A stretch of DNA of 64,000 bases, taken from the NCBI GenBank assembly GCA_016716005.1, contig JADJXE010000001.1:3113001-3177000 (forward strand), in the 5' to 3' direction. The notes under the pieces are model-generated. The model searched no databases. It saw nothing but the letters and a program-made list of their open reading frames with translations, and was not told where the DNA came from. Of this stretch, positions 9,001 to 18,796 are shown in pieces. The position numbers were made by a program, and so were the translations under genes. The first letter of the stretch is position 1; the number at the start of each line of letters is the position of its first letter. This stretch comes from Acidimicrobiales bacterium. GTDB taxonomy: Bacteria; Actinomycetota; Acidimicrobiia; Acidimicrobiales; JADJXE01.

Positions 9001-9090
9001 CGCTACCTGGCGTTGCTGGTGCAGATCGGGCTCTGGGTCGCGGCCGTTGTGCTGGTGATCCGGGCTCGCCGCCGGGAGGTGGTTCGGTGA
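6001..9090 (+). CDS. Large GT2 glycosyltransferase fused to a multi-spanning membrane region
   Basis: A protein of 1029 residues. Residues 1-230 are a GT-A fold of family 2: VVAVVVTKDPGPWFEEVLASL, the nucleotide-binding VLDAGSTDD, the metal-binding CHDDVAL (in the DxD position) and the acceptor-site GDDVDLCWR. From about residue 360 many hydrophobic segments follow (for example VALVLLVGS, MLPVGLIGAWRLLAATG), then a soluble stretch at 750-1000 and a last membrane helix (LLVQIGLWVAAVVLVI). Large actinobacterial GT2 proteins of this layout occur next to DUF5719 genes, as here. The enzyme probably transfers a sugar from a nucleotide donor to an envelope acceptor; donor and acceptor are unknown. 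It heads a coupled operon through 12154. Confidence 0.8.
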   Translation: MDPAPSTAPPVVAVVVTKDPGPWFEEVLASLAAQDYPNLSVLVLDAGSTDDPTPSIAQVLPAAYVRRLGDDQGFGWAANHALALVEGAAFYCLCHDDVALDPAAVRLLVEEAFRSNAGVVAPKVVTWDDPEVLLSVGMAVDKTGVPSPYAEPGDLDQSQYDQVRDAFFAPGSVTLIRADLFATLGGYDPDITYLGDDVDLCWRAHVAGARVVVSPSARVRHRQELPERRPHDDLRRLAARHRLRTTLTCYSAFHLLRVLPQAAVLALVEVVYAALLGRGAQAKAVAAAWPWNLRRLGTVLRRRRALRRLRQTPDREVRQLQVKGFVPVAAVLRGQGSEEERGGITSASRSIARALAPGPRRLSLLAWGAVALVLLVGSRHLLSRGLPSVSGFAPFPGGPGPLLREFLSGWRLSGLGSERPAPTAYGMLGLGGLATFGAMGLLQQLVVLGMLPVGLIGAWRLLAATGSRRARVAALVVYAAVPLPYNAIATGQWGGLVLYGASPWILGALARATELVPWGRRAEPAPTASFPRQALALGLVIALAGTVVPFVVVLVPLVAVGLLAGSLLVGGVGRTARALGLALAASAVAALLHVPWTLDFLLPGRSWAAFGGIPAAGSTPDLAQLLRFETGPLGAAPLGWAFLIVGALPLVVGSEWRRAWAARAWGVALLSWGLAWAAARGWVPVGLPPADVLLAPAAAGLALAAGLGLAAFEIDLPGHRFGWRQAALVVAGVAAVVGVLPVLGASVDGRWDAPRSDFDRSLAFLDDEADQGGFRVLWVGDPAVLPLAGWRLADGLAFATSRDGTPGIDDEWQGSEQPATTLLADALALAAEGDTARFGRLVAPMGVRYVIVPTRAAPELTGMPVHPVPAALSVGLASQLDLEQIPIDGALTLYENLAWAPSRALLPPDTAAVAASDDWTAAAGVDLAGSEPVLLDQPGPARYQGDVPAGEVLVAEASSSRWALRAGGVGAPRAEAFGWANRFTVAEGAEGSLQFRTPPWRYLALLVQIGLWVAAVVLVIRARRREVVR

Positions 9091-10931
9091 GCCGCCGCCG
9101 CAGGCGCGGGCAGGGCACGCCGGAGCCCGAGGTCACGCCCGTGGACGAGTTCCCGCCCGAGGACACCTCGATCGGGGCCGAGCCGGACGAGCCGGACGCG
9201 CCGGCCGAGCCGGCCGAGCCGGACGCCCCCCCGGACGCCCCGGCCGAGCCGGACGCCCCGGCCGAGCCGGACGTGCCGGCCCAGCCGCCGTCGGCCGAGG
9301 AGCGGGCCGCGGCCGAGGCCGAGGAGCTGGCCCGCATCCCCGAGCCCGACTGGGGCACGTCGCTGCCGGACGAGCCGGCCGCCGAGCCCGAGCCCGACGC
9401 CGGGCCGGGACCCGTGGGGGTGCAGGTCCACGACCTGGGCGACGAGATCGAGCCGCAGGTCGAACCGGCACCCAGGCCGCGGCGCACCCCCCGCGAGCGC
9501 CGCTCCCGGCGGGTCCCGGTGGTGGCCGTGGTGGCCGCGCTGCTCGCGGCCGGTCTCTGGGTCGACCGGGGCGCCTCCGACCCCGCCCCCGCCTCGTTCG
9601 GCCGCGACGTCCCCTACGTGATGCCCACGGCCGCACCGGCCGGCGCCCTGTCGTCCACGTGGTACTGCCCCCTGCTGCCGGCGGGGGGCGACGGCGTGGC
9701 CGACGCGTCGGTGGTCGCGGCCAACCCGACCGCCGAGGAGTCGACGGGCTCGCTCACCGTCTACCCCGTGGGCGGGGGCGACCCGGTGACGACGCCGCTG
9801 GTCGTGCCGGCGGCCGGCCGGGCCTCGATCCGCATCGCCGACGTGCTGGCAGCGCCCCTCGCGGCGGCGACGGTCGAGCTGAGCGGCGGCGAGGTCGTGG
9901 TCGAGCAGGTGGCGCTCGGCGCCAGCGGCTTCGACGCGTCCCCGTGCTCGTCGGCGGCGTCGCCCGACTGGTACCTCGCCGCCGGCACCACCACGCGCGA
10001 CACCCGCCAGGTGATCACCCTGTTCAACCCCTTCCCCGACGACGCCGTGGCCGACCTGTCGTTCGCCACCAACGAGGGTCCCTTCGCGCCCCAGGAGCTG
10101 CAGGGCTTCGTCGTGCCGGGACGCAGCCTCGTCGCCGTCGACCTCACCGAGCAGGTCCGGCGGCGCACCCACGTGTCCACGGCCGTCCGGGGCCGCACCG
10201 GCCGGCTGGTGGTGGGGCGCTACCAGGTGTTCGACGGGAGCCAGGGCGTGGGTGGCCTGGCGGTGGGCCTCGGCGCGCCCCGCCCCGCGGAGACCTGGTA
10301 CTTCCCCGGCGGCTTCAAGGCCGAGGGCGTGGTCGATCGGTACCAGGTGTACAACCCGGGCGACCGCGAGGCCGCCGTCGACGTCGAGCTCACCCTCGAC
10401 GAAGGGGGCGCGGAGCCGTTCGAGCTCACGCTCCCTCCCGACTCGTACACCACCGTCGATGTCGGCGCCGACGAGCGGGTGCCGCCGGCCATGGGCTACG
10501 CCGTCACGGTCCGCTCGGTCAACGACGTGCCCGTGGTGGTCGAGCGGGTGGCGCACGGGGTGGCCGGGAGCGGCCGTGAGGGCACCCAGATCGTGCTGGG
10601 CTCCCCGCTCGGCGCCGAGCGGTGGGTGCTCGCCGCGGGCGGGGCCGGCCCCACCCTCGACGAGGTGCTCGTGCTGTACAACCCCGTCGGGCCGGCCGTG
10701 CAGGTGTCGGTCTCCGCGCTCGACGGCGAGGGCGAGCCCACCCTCGTGCCGGGGTTGGAGGCCGTCGAGGTGCCCGTGGCCGGGCGGGTCGAGATCCGCC
10801 TGGCCGACACCGTCCAGGCCGAGCAGCTGTCCCTGCTCGTCGAGGCCAGCGGACCGGTCGTGGTCGAGCGCCGCCTGGCCGTCCCCGGCGGGGGCGACAC
10901 GGCCGACTCGATGGGGGTGCCCCTCTCGTGA
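9087..10931 (+). CDS. DUF5719-type membrane-anchored protein with acidic proline-rich N-terminus
   Basis: A protein of 614 residues. The GTG start overlaps the previous stop (GTGA) and has GGGAGG 7 bases upstream. After a basic start (SRRRRRGQG) come about 110 residues rich in Pro, Glu, Asp and Ala (repeated PAEPDAP), then a basic patch and one membrane helix near residues 143-160 (VVAVVAALLAAGLWV). The remaining 450 residues, predicted outside, are beta-rich with repeats of the form WYxxxG...LxNPxxxxAxVxV (TWYCPLLP, DWYLAAGTTT, TWYFPGGF, RWVLAAGG). That matches what is known of DUF5719, a family of unknown function found beside large GT2 genes in actinobacteria. It may be an accessory factor for envelope glycan assembly. 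Confidence 0.75.
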   Translation: MSRRRRRGQGTPEPEVTPVDEFPPEDTSIGAEPDEPDAPAEPAEPDAPPDAPAEPDAPAEPDVPAQPPSAEERAAAEAEELARIPEPDWGTSLPDEPAAEPEPDAGPGPVGVQVHDLGDEIEPQVEPAPRPRRTPRERRSRRVPVVAVVAALLAAGLWVDRGASDPAPASFGRDVPYVMPTAAPAGALSSTWYCPLLPAGGDGVADASVVAANPTAEESTGSLTVYPVGGGDPVTTPLVVPAAGRASIRIADVLAAPLAAATVELSGGEVVVEQVALGASGFDASPCSSAASPDWYLAAGTTTRDTRQVITLFNPFPDDAVADLSFATNEGPFAPQELQGFVVPGRSLVAVDLTEQVRRRTHVSTAVRGRTGRLVVGRYQVFDGSQGVGGLAVGLGAPRPAETWYFPGGFKAEGVVDRYQVYNPGDREAAVDVELTLDEGGAEPFELTLPPDSYTTVDVGADERVPPAMGYAVTVRSVNDVPVVVERVAHGVAGSGREGTQIVLGSPLGAERWVLAAGGAGPTLDEVLVLYNPVGPAVQVSVSALDGEGEPTLVPGLEAVEVPVAGRVEIRLADTVQAEQLSLLVEASGPVVVERRLAVPGGGDTADSMGVPLS

Positions 10932-11665
10932 CCGACCCGACGTCCGTCCAGCCGTGCCTCTCGGTCGTGATGCCCTGCTACAACGAGGTCGCCACCGTGC
11001 GGGAGGTGGCCCAGCGGGTGCTGGCGTCGCCGTACACCGCCGAGCTGGTCGTCGTCGACGACGGCTCCACCGACGGCACGCTCGACCAGCTGCGCTCGCT
11101 CGCCGATCCACGGCTCCGCCTGCGCCGGCAGCCCTCGAACCAGGGCAAGGGCGCCGCGCTGCGGCGAGGCTTCGCCGAGGCGACCGCCCCCTTCGTGGTG
11201 GTGCAGGACGCCGACCTCGAGTACGACCCGGTCGACTACCCCCAGCTCCTCGAGCCGCTCCTCGACGGCCGCGCCGACGTGGTGTACGGCTCGCGGTTCA
11301 TGGCCGGCCGGCCGCACCGCGTCCTGTACTTCTGGCACTCGGTCGGCAACAGGTTCCTGACGACTGTGTCGAACATGTTCACCAACCTGAACCTCACCGA
11401 CATGGAGACCTGCTACAAGGCGTTCCGGCGCGAGGTGCTGCACGGCTTCACCATCGAAGAGGACCGGTTCGGGTTCGAGCCCGAGATCACCGCGAAGGTC
11501 GCGCGCGGCGGGTGGCGGGTGTACGAGGTCGGCATCTCCTACTCGGGCCGCACGTACGAAGAGGGCAAGAAGATCGGCTGGCGTGACGGGGTGCGCGCGC
11601 TCTTCTGCATCGTCCGGTACTCGGGGCTCGGCCAGCGCCTGGCCCGGGCGCGGCGCGGGCGCTAG
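10928..11665 (+). CDS. GT2 polyprenyl-phosphate sugar transferase
   Basis: A GT2 enzyme of 245 residues like dolichol-phosphate-mannose synthase. Seen: LSVVMPCYNE, the donor-binding VVVDDGSTDGT, NQGKGAALRRGF, the metal-binding VVVQDADLEYDP and GSRFMAGRPHR; CYKAFRREVL and EPEITAKVARGGW match the C-terminal half of the family. It has no C-terminal membrane helices, so it is a cytoplasmic-face enzyme that would load a polyprenyl phosphate carrier. The start codon overlaps the DUF5719 stop (GTGA), so the two are translationally coupled. The sugar (mannose, glucose or another) cannot be read from sequence. Confidence 0.85.
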   Translation: MTDPTSVQPCLSVVMPCYNEVATVREVAQRVLASPYTAELVVVDDGSTDGTLDQLRSLADPRLRLRRQPSNQGKGAALRRGFAEATAPFVVVQDADLEYDPVDYPQLLEPLLDGRADVVYGSRFMAGRPHRVLYFWHSVGNRFLTTVSNMFTNLNLTDMETCYKAFRREVLHGFTIEEDRFGFEPEITAKVARGGWRVYEVGISYSGRTYEEGKKIGWRDGVRALFCIVRYSGLGQRLARARRGR

Positions 11666-11677
11666 GGGGGAGCCGCC

Positions 11678-12154
11678 GTGGAGCGCCTCGTCCTCGCGGC
11701 CGCGCTCGTCGTGGTGGCCGTCGTCGTGGCCGCGCTGCTCCGGCGACGCGCCGCCACCGCCCCCACCCGGCCACGCGAGTGGCCGGTGCCGAGCCGGGTC
11801 GACCGGGCCGACTTCGCCAGGCCCGAGGCCCCCTGGCTGGTGGCCGTGTTCTCGTCGGCCACCTGCCAGTCGTGCGCCGACACCGTCCGGAAGGCGACGG
11901 TGCTCGAGAGCGGCGAGGTGGTGGTGGCCGACGTGGAGGCGGGCACGCACCCCGAGATCCACCGCCGCTACGGGATCGAGGCCGTGCCCCTCGTCGTCGT
12001 GGCCGACGCGGACGGGGTGGTGCGGGCCAGCTTCGTGGGCCCGCCGACGGCCACCGACCTGTGGGCCGCGGTGGCCGAGGTGCGCGAGCCGGGATCGACC
12101 CCCGAGTCCCAGTGCGACCGCAGCGACCGGGGGGGCGCCCCGCCGGTTCGGTGA
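11678..12154 (+). CDS. Membrane-anchored thioredoxin-like protein (CQSC)
   Basis: A protein of 158 residues with an N-terminal membrane helix (LVLAAALVVVAVVVAALL) followed by a thioredoxin-like domain. The redox motif is CQSC in SSATCQSCADTV, later followed by the cis-Pro segment IEAVPLVVVADADG. The GTG start follows a GGGGGGAG ribosome site by 5 bases and is 12 bases after the glycosyltransferase stop, so it is the last gene of this operon. The domain probably faces the outside and handles disulfides. Its presence with glycosyltransferases is a context clue only. The CxxC dipeptide QS is not the usual GP of thioredoxin, so the redox potential may differ. Confidence 0.75.
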   Translation: MERLVLAAALVVVAVVVAALLRRRAATAPTRPREWPVPSRVDRADFARPEAPWLVAVFSSATCQSCADTVRKATVLESGEVVVADVEAGTHPEIHRRYGIEAVPLVVVADADGVVRASFVGPPTATDLWAAVAEVREPGSTPESQCDRSDRGGAPPVR

Positions 12155-12163
12155 CCAGGCCGC

Positions 12164-14155
<1,992 letters not shown>

Positions 14156-14162
14156 GCGCACC

Positions 14163-14168
14163 ATGCTA
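14163..14168 (-). promoter_or_regulatory. Candidate -10 box (TAGCAT) for leaderless ftsH
   Basis: On the minus strand TAGCAT is followed 8 bases later by the ftsH ATG, the spacing expected if transcription starts at the A of the start codon. No ribosome site is present. Confidence 0.5.
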
Positions 14169-14232
14169 CGGGCAGCCTGTGGCAGAACGTCCGCACCCGT
14201 CCGGCCATCCGCCGCCGGCTCGCCGGTGGCCG

Positions 14233-14238
14233 GTACCG
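14233..14238 (+). promoter_or_regulatory. Candidate -10 box (TACCGT) for the DUF3499 gene
   Basis: TACCGT ends 10 bases before the ATG at 14248 with no ribosome site between. It is paired with the divergent ftsH box about 65 bases away. Confidence 0.4.
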
Positions 14239-14247
14239 TGGCCGCCG

Positions 14248-14475
14248 ATGAGCCGGCACTGCTCCAAGCCCGGGTGCAGCACCCCCGCTGCGGCCACGCT
14301 CCGCTACGACTACTCCCGTCGGCGAGTGTGGCTCGATCCGCTCGCCCCCGAGCCCGACCGGGCGTCGCACGACCTGTGTGCCGGCCACGCCGACGCCCTC
14401 GGCGTGCCGGTGGGCTGGAGCCTGCACGACCGGCGGGAGCACCTCGTCGAGGTGCGCGAGCTCTTCGCCAGCTGA
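14248..14475 (+). CDS. DUF3499 family protein
   Basis: A small protein of 75 residues beginning MSRHCSKPGCSTPAAATLRYDY. This matches the actinobacterial DUF3499 family, with its CSKPGC pair, the later HDLCAGHADALGVPVGW segment and the usual length. The Cys and His residues (C5, C10, then C and H in LCAGH) suggest a zinc-binding fold. The function is unknown. In many actinobacteria DUF3499 lies beside the phosphomannomutase cluster and DUF5719, as here. ATG 14248 is chosen over longer in-frame starts because family homology begins exactly there and a TACCGT box sits 10 bases upstream. Confidence 0.8.
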   Translation: MSRHCSKPGCSTPAAATLRYDYSRRRVWLDPLAPEPDRASHDLCAGHADALGVPVGWSLHDRREHLVEVRELFAS

Positions 14476-14513
14476 CGCACCCGCCCGCCACCGGGCGGCG
14501 CCCGGTCCGCCGG

Positions 14514-14519
14514 TAGCCT
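14514..14519 (+). promoter_or_regulatory. Candidate -10 box (TAGCCT) for the leaderless CPBP gene
   Basis: TAGCCT ends 8 bases before the GTG at 14527, matching the ftsH arrangement. No ribosome site is visible. Confidence 0.45.
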
Positions 14520-14526
14520 CGCAGCC

Positions 14527-15246
14527 GTGGAGCCCCAGCCCGCCGCCCCCGTCACCCGGCCCTGGGGCATCCGCGACGCCGTGCTCGGCCTGGTCGCCGG
14601 CTTCGTGCTGTCGAACCTGGTCGGAGGCATCGTGCTGGCCGCGGGCGGCTACCTCTCGGAGGGGGCCGGCGATCCGCCGCTGTGGCTCGTGGCCCTGCTG
14701 CAGATCCCGCTGTGGGTCGGGCTGGGTGGCGCCGTGGCGCTGGCCGTACGCCGCAGCGGCGGCACCCTCGGGTCGCAGCTCGGCTTCACCATGGAGCGCC
14801 GCGACGCCCCCATCGGCCTGGGGATCGGCGTGCTCACCCAGCTGGTGGTCGTGCCGCTCCTCTACGTCCCCATCCTCTGGGCCTTCGACATCGACCCCGG
14901 TGAGGTGTCCGCACCGGCGCGCGCCCTCACCGACCGGGCCGAGGGCATCGGCATCCTCGTGCTCGCGCTCGTCGTGGTGGTGGGCGCCCCGATCGTCGAG
15001 GAGCTCTTCTTCCGCGGCCTGCTCCTGCGCTCGGTCGAGCAGCGGTACGGGCCCGCCTGGGGCCTGTGGGTGTCGTCGGTCGTGTTCGGGCTGTTCCACT
15101 TCCAGCTGCTGCAGCTGCCGGCGCTCGTGCTGTTCGGTGTGGTGGCAGGCCTCCTCACGCAGCGAACCGGCCGGCTGGGCCCGGCGATCTGGGCCCACGC
15201 GGGCTTCAACGCCGTCACCGTGATCGTGCTCGTCGCCATCGGTTGA
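14527..15246 (+). CDS. CPBP-family intramembrane metalloprotease
   Basis: A multi-spanning membrane protein of 239 residues of the CPBP (Abi/CAAX-like) family. The conserved site is present in order: EELFFRGLLLRSV (EExxxR), then FGLFHFQLLQLP, then HAGFNAVTV. Those Glu and His residues form the glutamate/zinc-type active site within the membrane. Hydrophobic segments lie at about residues 20-45, 55-75, 97-120, 137-155 and 178-235. Members process prenylated or membrane proteins or act in bacteriocin self-immunity; the substrate here is unknown. It stands between DUF3499 and a membrane glycosyltransferase-like gene, all on the plus strand with their own candidate boxes. Confidence 0.85.
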   Translation: MEPQPAAPVTRPWGIRDAVLGLVAGFVLSNLVGGIVLAAGGYLSEGAGDPPLWLVALLQIPLWVGLGGAVALAVRRSGGTLGSQLGFTMERRDAPIGLGIGVLTQLVVVPLLYVPILWAFDIDPGEVSAPARALTDRAEGIGILVLALVVVVGAPIVEELFFRGLLLRSVEQRYGPAWGLWVSSVVFGLFHFQLLQLPALVLFGVVAGLLTQRTGRLGPAIWAHAGFNAVTVIVLVAIG

Positions 15247-15306
15247 GCTGCGGCGTGGCCGGGCGCGCCGTCGCCGGCTGACCACCGACGACGAGGGTCG
15301 CGGTGC

Positions 15307-15312
15307 CAGGAT
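15307..15312 (+). promoter_or_regulatory. Candidate -10 box (CAGGAT)
   Basis: CAGGAT ends 10 bases before the ATG at 15322, favouring that ATG over the in-frame GTG at 15313, which would start immediately after the box. Confidence 0.35.
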
Positions 15313-15321
15313 GTGGCCCGC

Positions 15322-17814
15322 ATGGACGCCGCCGTCGACGCCCCGCCCGCGCCGCTCGGCGCCGCGGCCCCGGCCGAAGCCGACCGGGGCGGTGGCGCCG
15401 ACGCGCCCGAGGAGCTCGGCACCCCGCCCGGCACCCCGCCCGGCACCGACGGCGGCGGCCCGCCCCCGGGGCTGGTCGACCGCCTGGTCGCGCGGGCCAG
15501 GCGCGTGCCCGTCGAGGGGTGGATCACCGGCGCGGTGGTGACGGCCTGCGTCGTGTTCACCGTGCTGCAGCTCTCGCCGGAGCTGTTGCTGGCGAACACC
15601 ACCCCGGCCGGTGGCGACATGGGCGCCCACGTCTGGGGCCCCGCCTACCTGCGCGACCACCTGCTGCCTCACGGCCGTGTCACCGGCTGGACGCCCGACT
15701 GGTACGCCGGCTTCCCCGCGTACACCTTCTACATGGTCGTGCCGTCGCTGGTCATCGTGGCCCTCGACGTGCTGCTGCCCTACGGCGTCGCGTTCAAGCT
15801 CGTCACGGTGCTCGGGGTGCTCACCCTGCCCGTCAGCGCGTGGGCGTTCGGGCGGCTCACCCGGATGCGCTTCCCGGCGCCCGCCCTCCTCGCGGTGGCC
15901 ACCGTGCCCTTCCTGTTCGACCGGGGGTTCACGATCTACGGCGGCAACATCCCGTCGACCCTGGCCGGCGAGTTCGCCTTCTCCATCAGCCTGTCGCTCG
16001 CCCTGCTGGCCCTGGGCGTGGTGTCCCGTGGCCTCGAGACCGGGCGCTACCGGGCGTGGGCGGCGCTGCTGCTCGCCCTCACGGCCCTCTGCCACCTGAT
16101 ACCCGCCGGCTTCGCGCTGGCCGGGTCGGTGGTGCTGGTCCTCATGCACCCCGGGAAGGCGCAGCTGAGGTGGGCGCTCACGGTGGCGCCGGTGGCGGCC
16201 GCGCTGACGGCCTTCTGGACGCTCCCGTTCTTCTACCGCCACGCGTACCTGAACGACATGGGGTGGGAGAAGCTCACCGACTACACCGACCAGCTCTTCC
16301 GGCCCGACCACTACTGGCTGCTCGGCCTGGCCGTGGTGGGCGCCCTCTTCGCGGTGGCCACCCGCCAGCGCTCGGGCGTGTTCCTCGTGCTCCTCGCGGC
16401 GGTGTTCGGCGTGGCCTTCGTGGTCATGCCGCAGCACCGGCTGTGGAACGCCCGGCTCCTCCCGTTCTGGTACCTGCTGCTGTACCTGCTCGCCGGCTTC
16501 GGGCTCGCCGAGCTGGGCCGGGCCCTGGCACGCGGGCTGGCGGTGGAGGCCGGCCGGTCGCTCCGGTTCGTCGAGCGGGCCACGCCGATCGTCGGCCTCC
16601 TGGCCATGCTGGCCGTGGTGGGCTTCCCGCTGCGCGTGCTCCCCGGCGGCCACGAGGTCGTCCGCCAGACGGCCGACGGCACCGAGCAGGTGTACCGCTG
16701 GCTGTTCTTCGAGACGACCGACTCGAGCTTCGTCCCGGGCTGGGCGAACTGGAACTACTCGGGCTACGAGCGCAAGGACGCGTACCCCGAGTACTACGGC
16801 ATCGTCTCGACGATGGCCGGGATCGGCGAGGAGCAGGGCTGCGGTCGGGCCATGTGGGAGCACGCCAACACCCTCGATCGCTACGGCACCCCGATGGCGC
16901 TGATGCTGCTGCCGTTCTGGACCGACGGCTGCATCGGGTCGATGGAGGGCCTGTACTTCGAGTCCTCGGCCACCACCCCGTACCACTTCCTCAACCAGTC
17001 GGAGCTGTCGCAGGCGCCGTCGCGCGCCATGCGCGACCTGCCCTACGGCCCGCTCGACGTGAACCTGGGCGTGCAGCACCTGCAGCTGCTCGGCGTGCGC
17101 TACTACCTGGCGTTCTCGCCGGAGGCGATCGAGCAGGCGAGGGAGAGCCCCGACCTGGTGGAGATCGGCGGGTCGCCCCCGTGGGTGGTCTTCGAGGTGC
17201 AGGACGCCCCGCTGGTCGAGGCGCTCACGTGCGAGCCGGCGGTGCTGACCGGGCTGGCCTCCACCGGCGGGCGGGCCTGGCTCGACGTCGCGACCGACTG
17301 GTACCTGGACCCGTCACGGTGGGACGTGCCCCTCGCCCAGTCGGGTCCGGCCGCCTGGCCGCGGACGACGGCCGACGAGCAGCCCCCCTGCCGGCCCGTC
17401 GGCGACGCCGCGGTGTCCGACCTCACCGTCGGCGACGACCGGATCTCGTTCCGGGTCGACCAGGTGGGCGTGCCGATCCTGGTGAAGGCCTCCTACTTCC
17501 CGAACTGGCAGGTGTCGGGGGCCGACGGGCCCTACCGAGTCACCCCGAACCTGATGGTGGTGGTGCCGACCAGCGAGGAGGTCTCGCTCCGCTACGGCTG
17601 GACCCCCGTCGACTGGCTGGCCGGGCTGCTGACCCTCCTCGGCGTGGCCGGGCTCGTGCTGCTGGCCAGGCGCCCGCCGGTGCCGGTCCCCGAGGCACCG
17701 GCCGAGGCGACGGCCGGGCCGCCGCCGGGTCCGCCCCCGGATCCGCCCCATGCGGGGCCCCCGCCGGGTCCGCCGCCGGCAGGGCCGCCGCCGGGCGCAC
17801 CCCCGCCCGAGTGA
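15322..17814 (+). CDS. Large multi-spanning GT-C-like membrane protein with proline-rich tails
   Basis: A protein of 830 residues. The first 55 residues are Pro/Ala/Gly-rich and probably disordered. About ten hydrophobic helices follow between residues 70 and 450. After the first helix comes an acidic loop, NTTPAGGDMGAH, in the position where GT-C glycosyltransferases carry their catalytic Asp, followed by DWYAGFPAYTFYM. A soluble region (about 450-750, WANWNYSGYERKDAYPEYYG) faces outside, then one more helix. The last 45 residues are almost only Pro, Gly and Ala. The layout suits a polyprenyl-phosphate-sugar-using transferase or YfhO-like protein. This is inference from topology and neighbours, since no named family motif is certain. 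The next gene overlaps its stop. Confidence 0.65.
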   Translation: MDAAVDAPPAPLGAAAPAEADRGGGADAPEELGTPPGTPPGTDGGGPPPGLVDRLVARARRVPVEGWITGAVVTACVVFTVLQLSPELLLANTTPAGGDMGAHVWGPAYLRDHLLPHGRVTGWTPDWYAGFPAYTFYMVVPSLVIVALDVLLPYGVAFKLVTVLGVLTLPVSAWAFGRLTRMRFPAPALLAVATVPFLFDRGFTIYGGNIPSTLAGEFAFSISLSLALLALGVVSRGLETGRYRAWAALLLALTALCHLIPAGFALAGSVVLVLMHPGKAQLRWALTVAPVAAALTAFWTLPFFYRHAYLNDMGWEKLTDYTDQLFRPDHYWLLGLAVVGALFAVATRQRSGVFLVLLAAVFGVAFVVMPQHRLWNARLLPFWYLLLYLLAGFGLAELGRALARGLAVEAGRSLRFVERATPIVGLLAMLAVVGFPLRVLPGGHEVVRQTADGTEQVYRWLFFETTDSSFVPGWANWNYSGYERKDAYPEYYGIVSTMAGIGEEQGCGRAMWEHANTLDRYGTPMALMLLPFWTDGCIGSMEGLYFESSATTPYHFLNQSELSQAPSRAMRDLPYGPLDVNLGVQHLQLLGVRYYLAFSPEAIEQARESPDLVEIGGSPPWVVFEVQDAPLVEALTCEPAVLTGLASTGGRAWLDVATDWYLDPSRWDVPLAQSGPAAWPRTTADEQPPCRPVGDAAVSDLTVGDDRISFRVDQVGVPILVKASYFPNWQVSGADGPYRVTPNLMVVVPTSEEVSLRYGWTPVDWLAGLLTLLGVAGLVLLARRPPVPVPEAPAEATAGPPPGPPPDPPHAGPPPGPPPAGPPPGAPPPE

Positions 17815-18785
17815 GCGCCGCCCGGGGTTCCCGCCCGGCCGGTCGGGCCCTCGCCCTGCTCGTCTCTGTGCTCGTGCTCGGCGGCGTGGTGGTGAGGCTG
17901 CGGGGCCGGCGGGCTCGCCGCGCCGACCTCCGGCGTGAGCAGCACCGGCGAGGCCTGCGGCCCGTGGCGCCGGGCGACGTGCGCCTGAGCGTGGTGGTCC
18001 CGGCGTTCCGCGAGGCCGAGCGCATCGGCGGCACCGTGCCGCGCCTGCGGGCCGCGCTGGCCGCGGTGGCCGAGCACGGCGGGCTCGAGATCGTCGTGGT
18101 CGACGACGGCTCCGACGACGGCACCGCGTCGGTGGCGCGCTCGGCCGGCGCCGACCTGGTGCTCGTGCACGAGCGGAACCGGGGCAAGGGGGCGAGCGTC
18201 CGCGACGGCGTGCTGGCCGCCCGGGGGCGCACGATCGCCTTCACCGACGCCGACCTCTCGTACCCGCCCGAGCAGATCGCCCGGCTCCTGGAGCGGGTGG
18301 AGGACGGCTGGGACGTCGTGGTGGGCAGTCGCCGTCACGACGACACCACCACCCTGGTGCAGGCCGGACCGTTGCGGGAGCTCAGCAGCCGGGTGTTCAA
18401 CCTGCTGACCGCCTCGGTGCTGCTGGGCCGCTACGCCGACACCCAGTGCGGCATCAAGGCGTTCCGGTCGGACGTGGCGCGGGCGCTGTTCTCCCGCGGG
18501 CGTCTCGACGGGTTCGCCTTCGACGTCGAGCTGTTCCACCTGGTCGAGCGGTACCACCTGTCGCTCGCCGAGGAGCCGGTGACCGTGGCCAACACCCGCC
18601 GGTCGACGGTGCGGGTGGTCCGCGACGCGGCTCGCATGGTGCGCGACCTGTTCCGCGTCCGTCGCTGGTCGCTCGAGGGCGCGTACGACGACGACCTCGA
18701 CGGCGCCCTGAGCCGGCTGGCGCCGGCCGCCCGGGCCTCCGAGGGCGGCGGGCCGGGCCGCGGGCGCCTCGCGGCCAGCCGGTAG
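17811..18785 (+). CDS. GT2 polyprenyl-phosphate glycosyltransferase with N-terminal membrane helix
   Basis: A GT2 enzyme of 324 residues of the ALG5/dolichol-phosphate-sugar synthase type. An N-terminal helix (ALALLVSVLVLGGVVVRL) anchors it. Then come LSVVVPAFREAERI, VVVDDGSDDGT, ERNRGKGASVRDGVL, the metal-binding IAFTDADLSYPPEQ, GSRRHDDTT, and TQCGIKAFRSDVARALF. Its start overlaps the previous stop (GTGA), so it is coupled to the membrane GT-C-like protein. Supplying that enzyme's lipid-linked donor is a natural hypothesis. Its TAG stop doubles as the first bases of the TAGGGT box for the phosphomannomutase gene. Confidence 0.82.
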   Translation: MSAARGSRPAGRALALLVSVLVLGGVVVRLRGRRARRADLRREQHRRGLRPVAPGDVRLSVVVPAFREAERIGGTVPRLRAALAAVAEHGGLEIVVVDDGSDDGTASVARSAGADLVLVHERNRGKGASVRDGVLAARGRTIAFTDADLSYPPEQIARLLERVEDGWDVVVGSRRHDDTTTLVQAGPLRELSSRVFNLLTASVLLGRYADTQCGIKAFRSDVARALFSRGRLDGFAFDVELFHLVERYHLSLAEEPVTVANTRRSTVRVVRDAARMVRDLFRVRRWSLEGAYDDDLDGALSRLAPAARASEGGGPGRGRLAASR

Positions 18786-18788
18786 GGT
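18783..18788 (+). promoter_or_regulatory. Candidate -10 box (TAGGGT) for the phosphomannomutase gene
   Basis: TAGGGT begins with the TAG stop of the preceding glycosyltransferase gene and ends 9 bases before the ATG at 18797. No ribosome site lies between. Confidence 0.45.
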
Positions 18789-18796
18789 TCGGGCAG

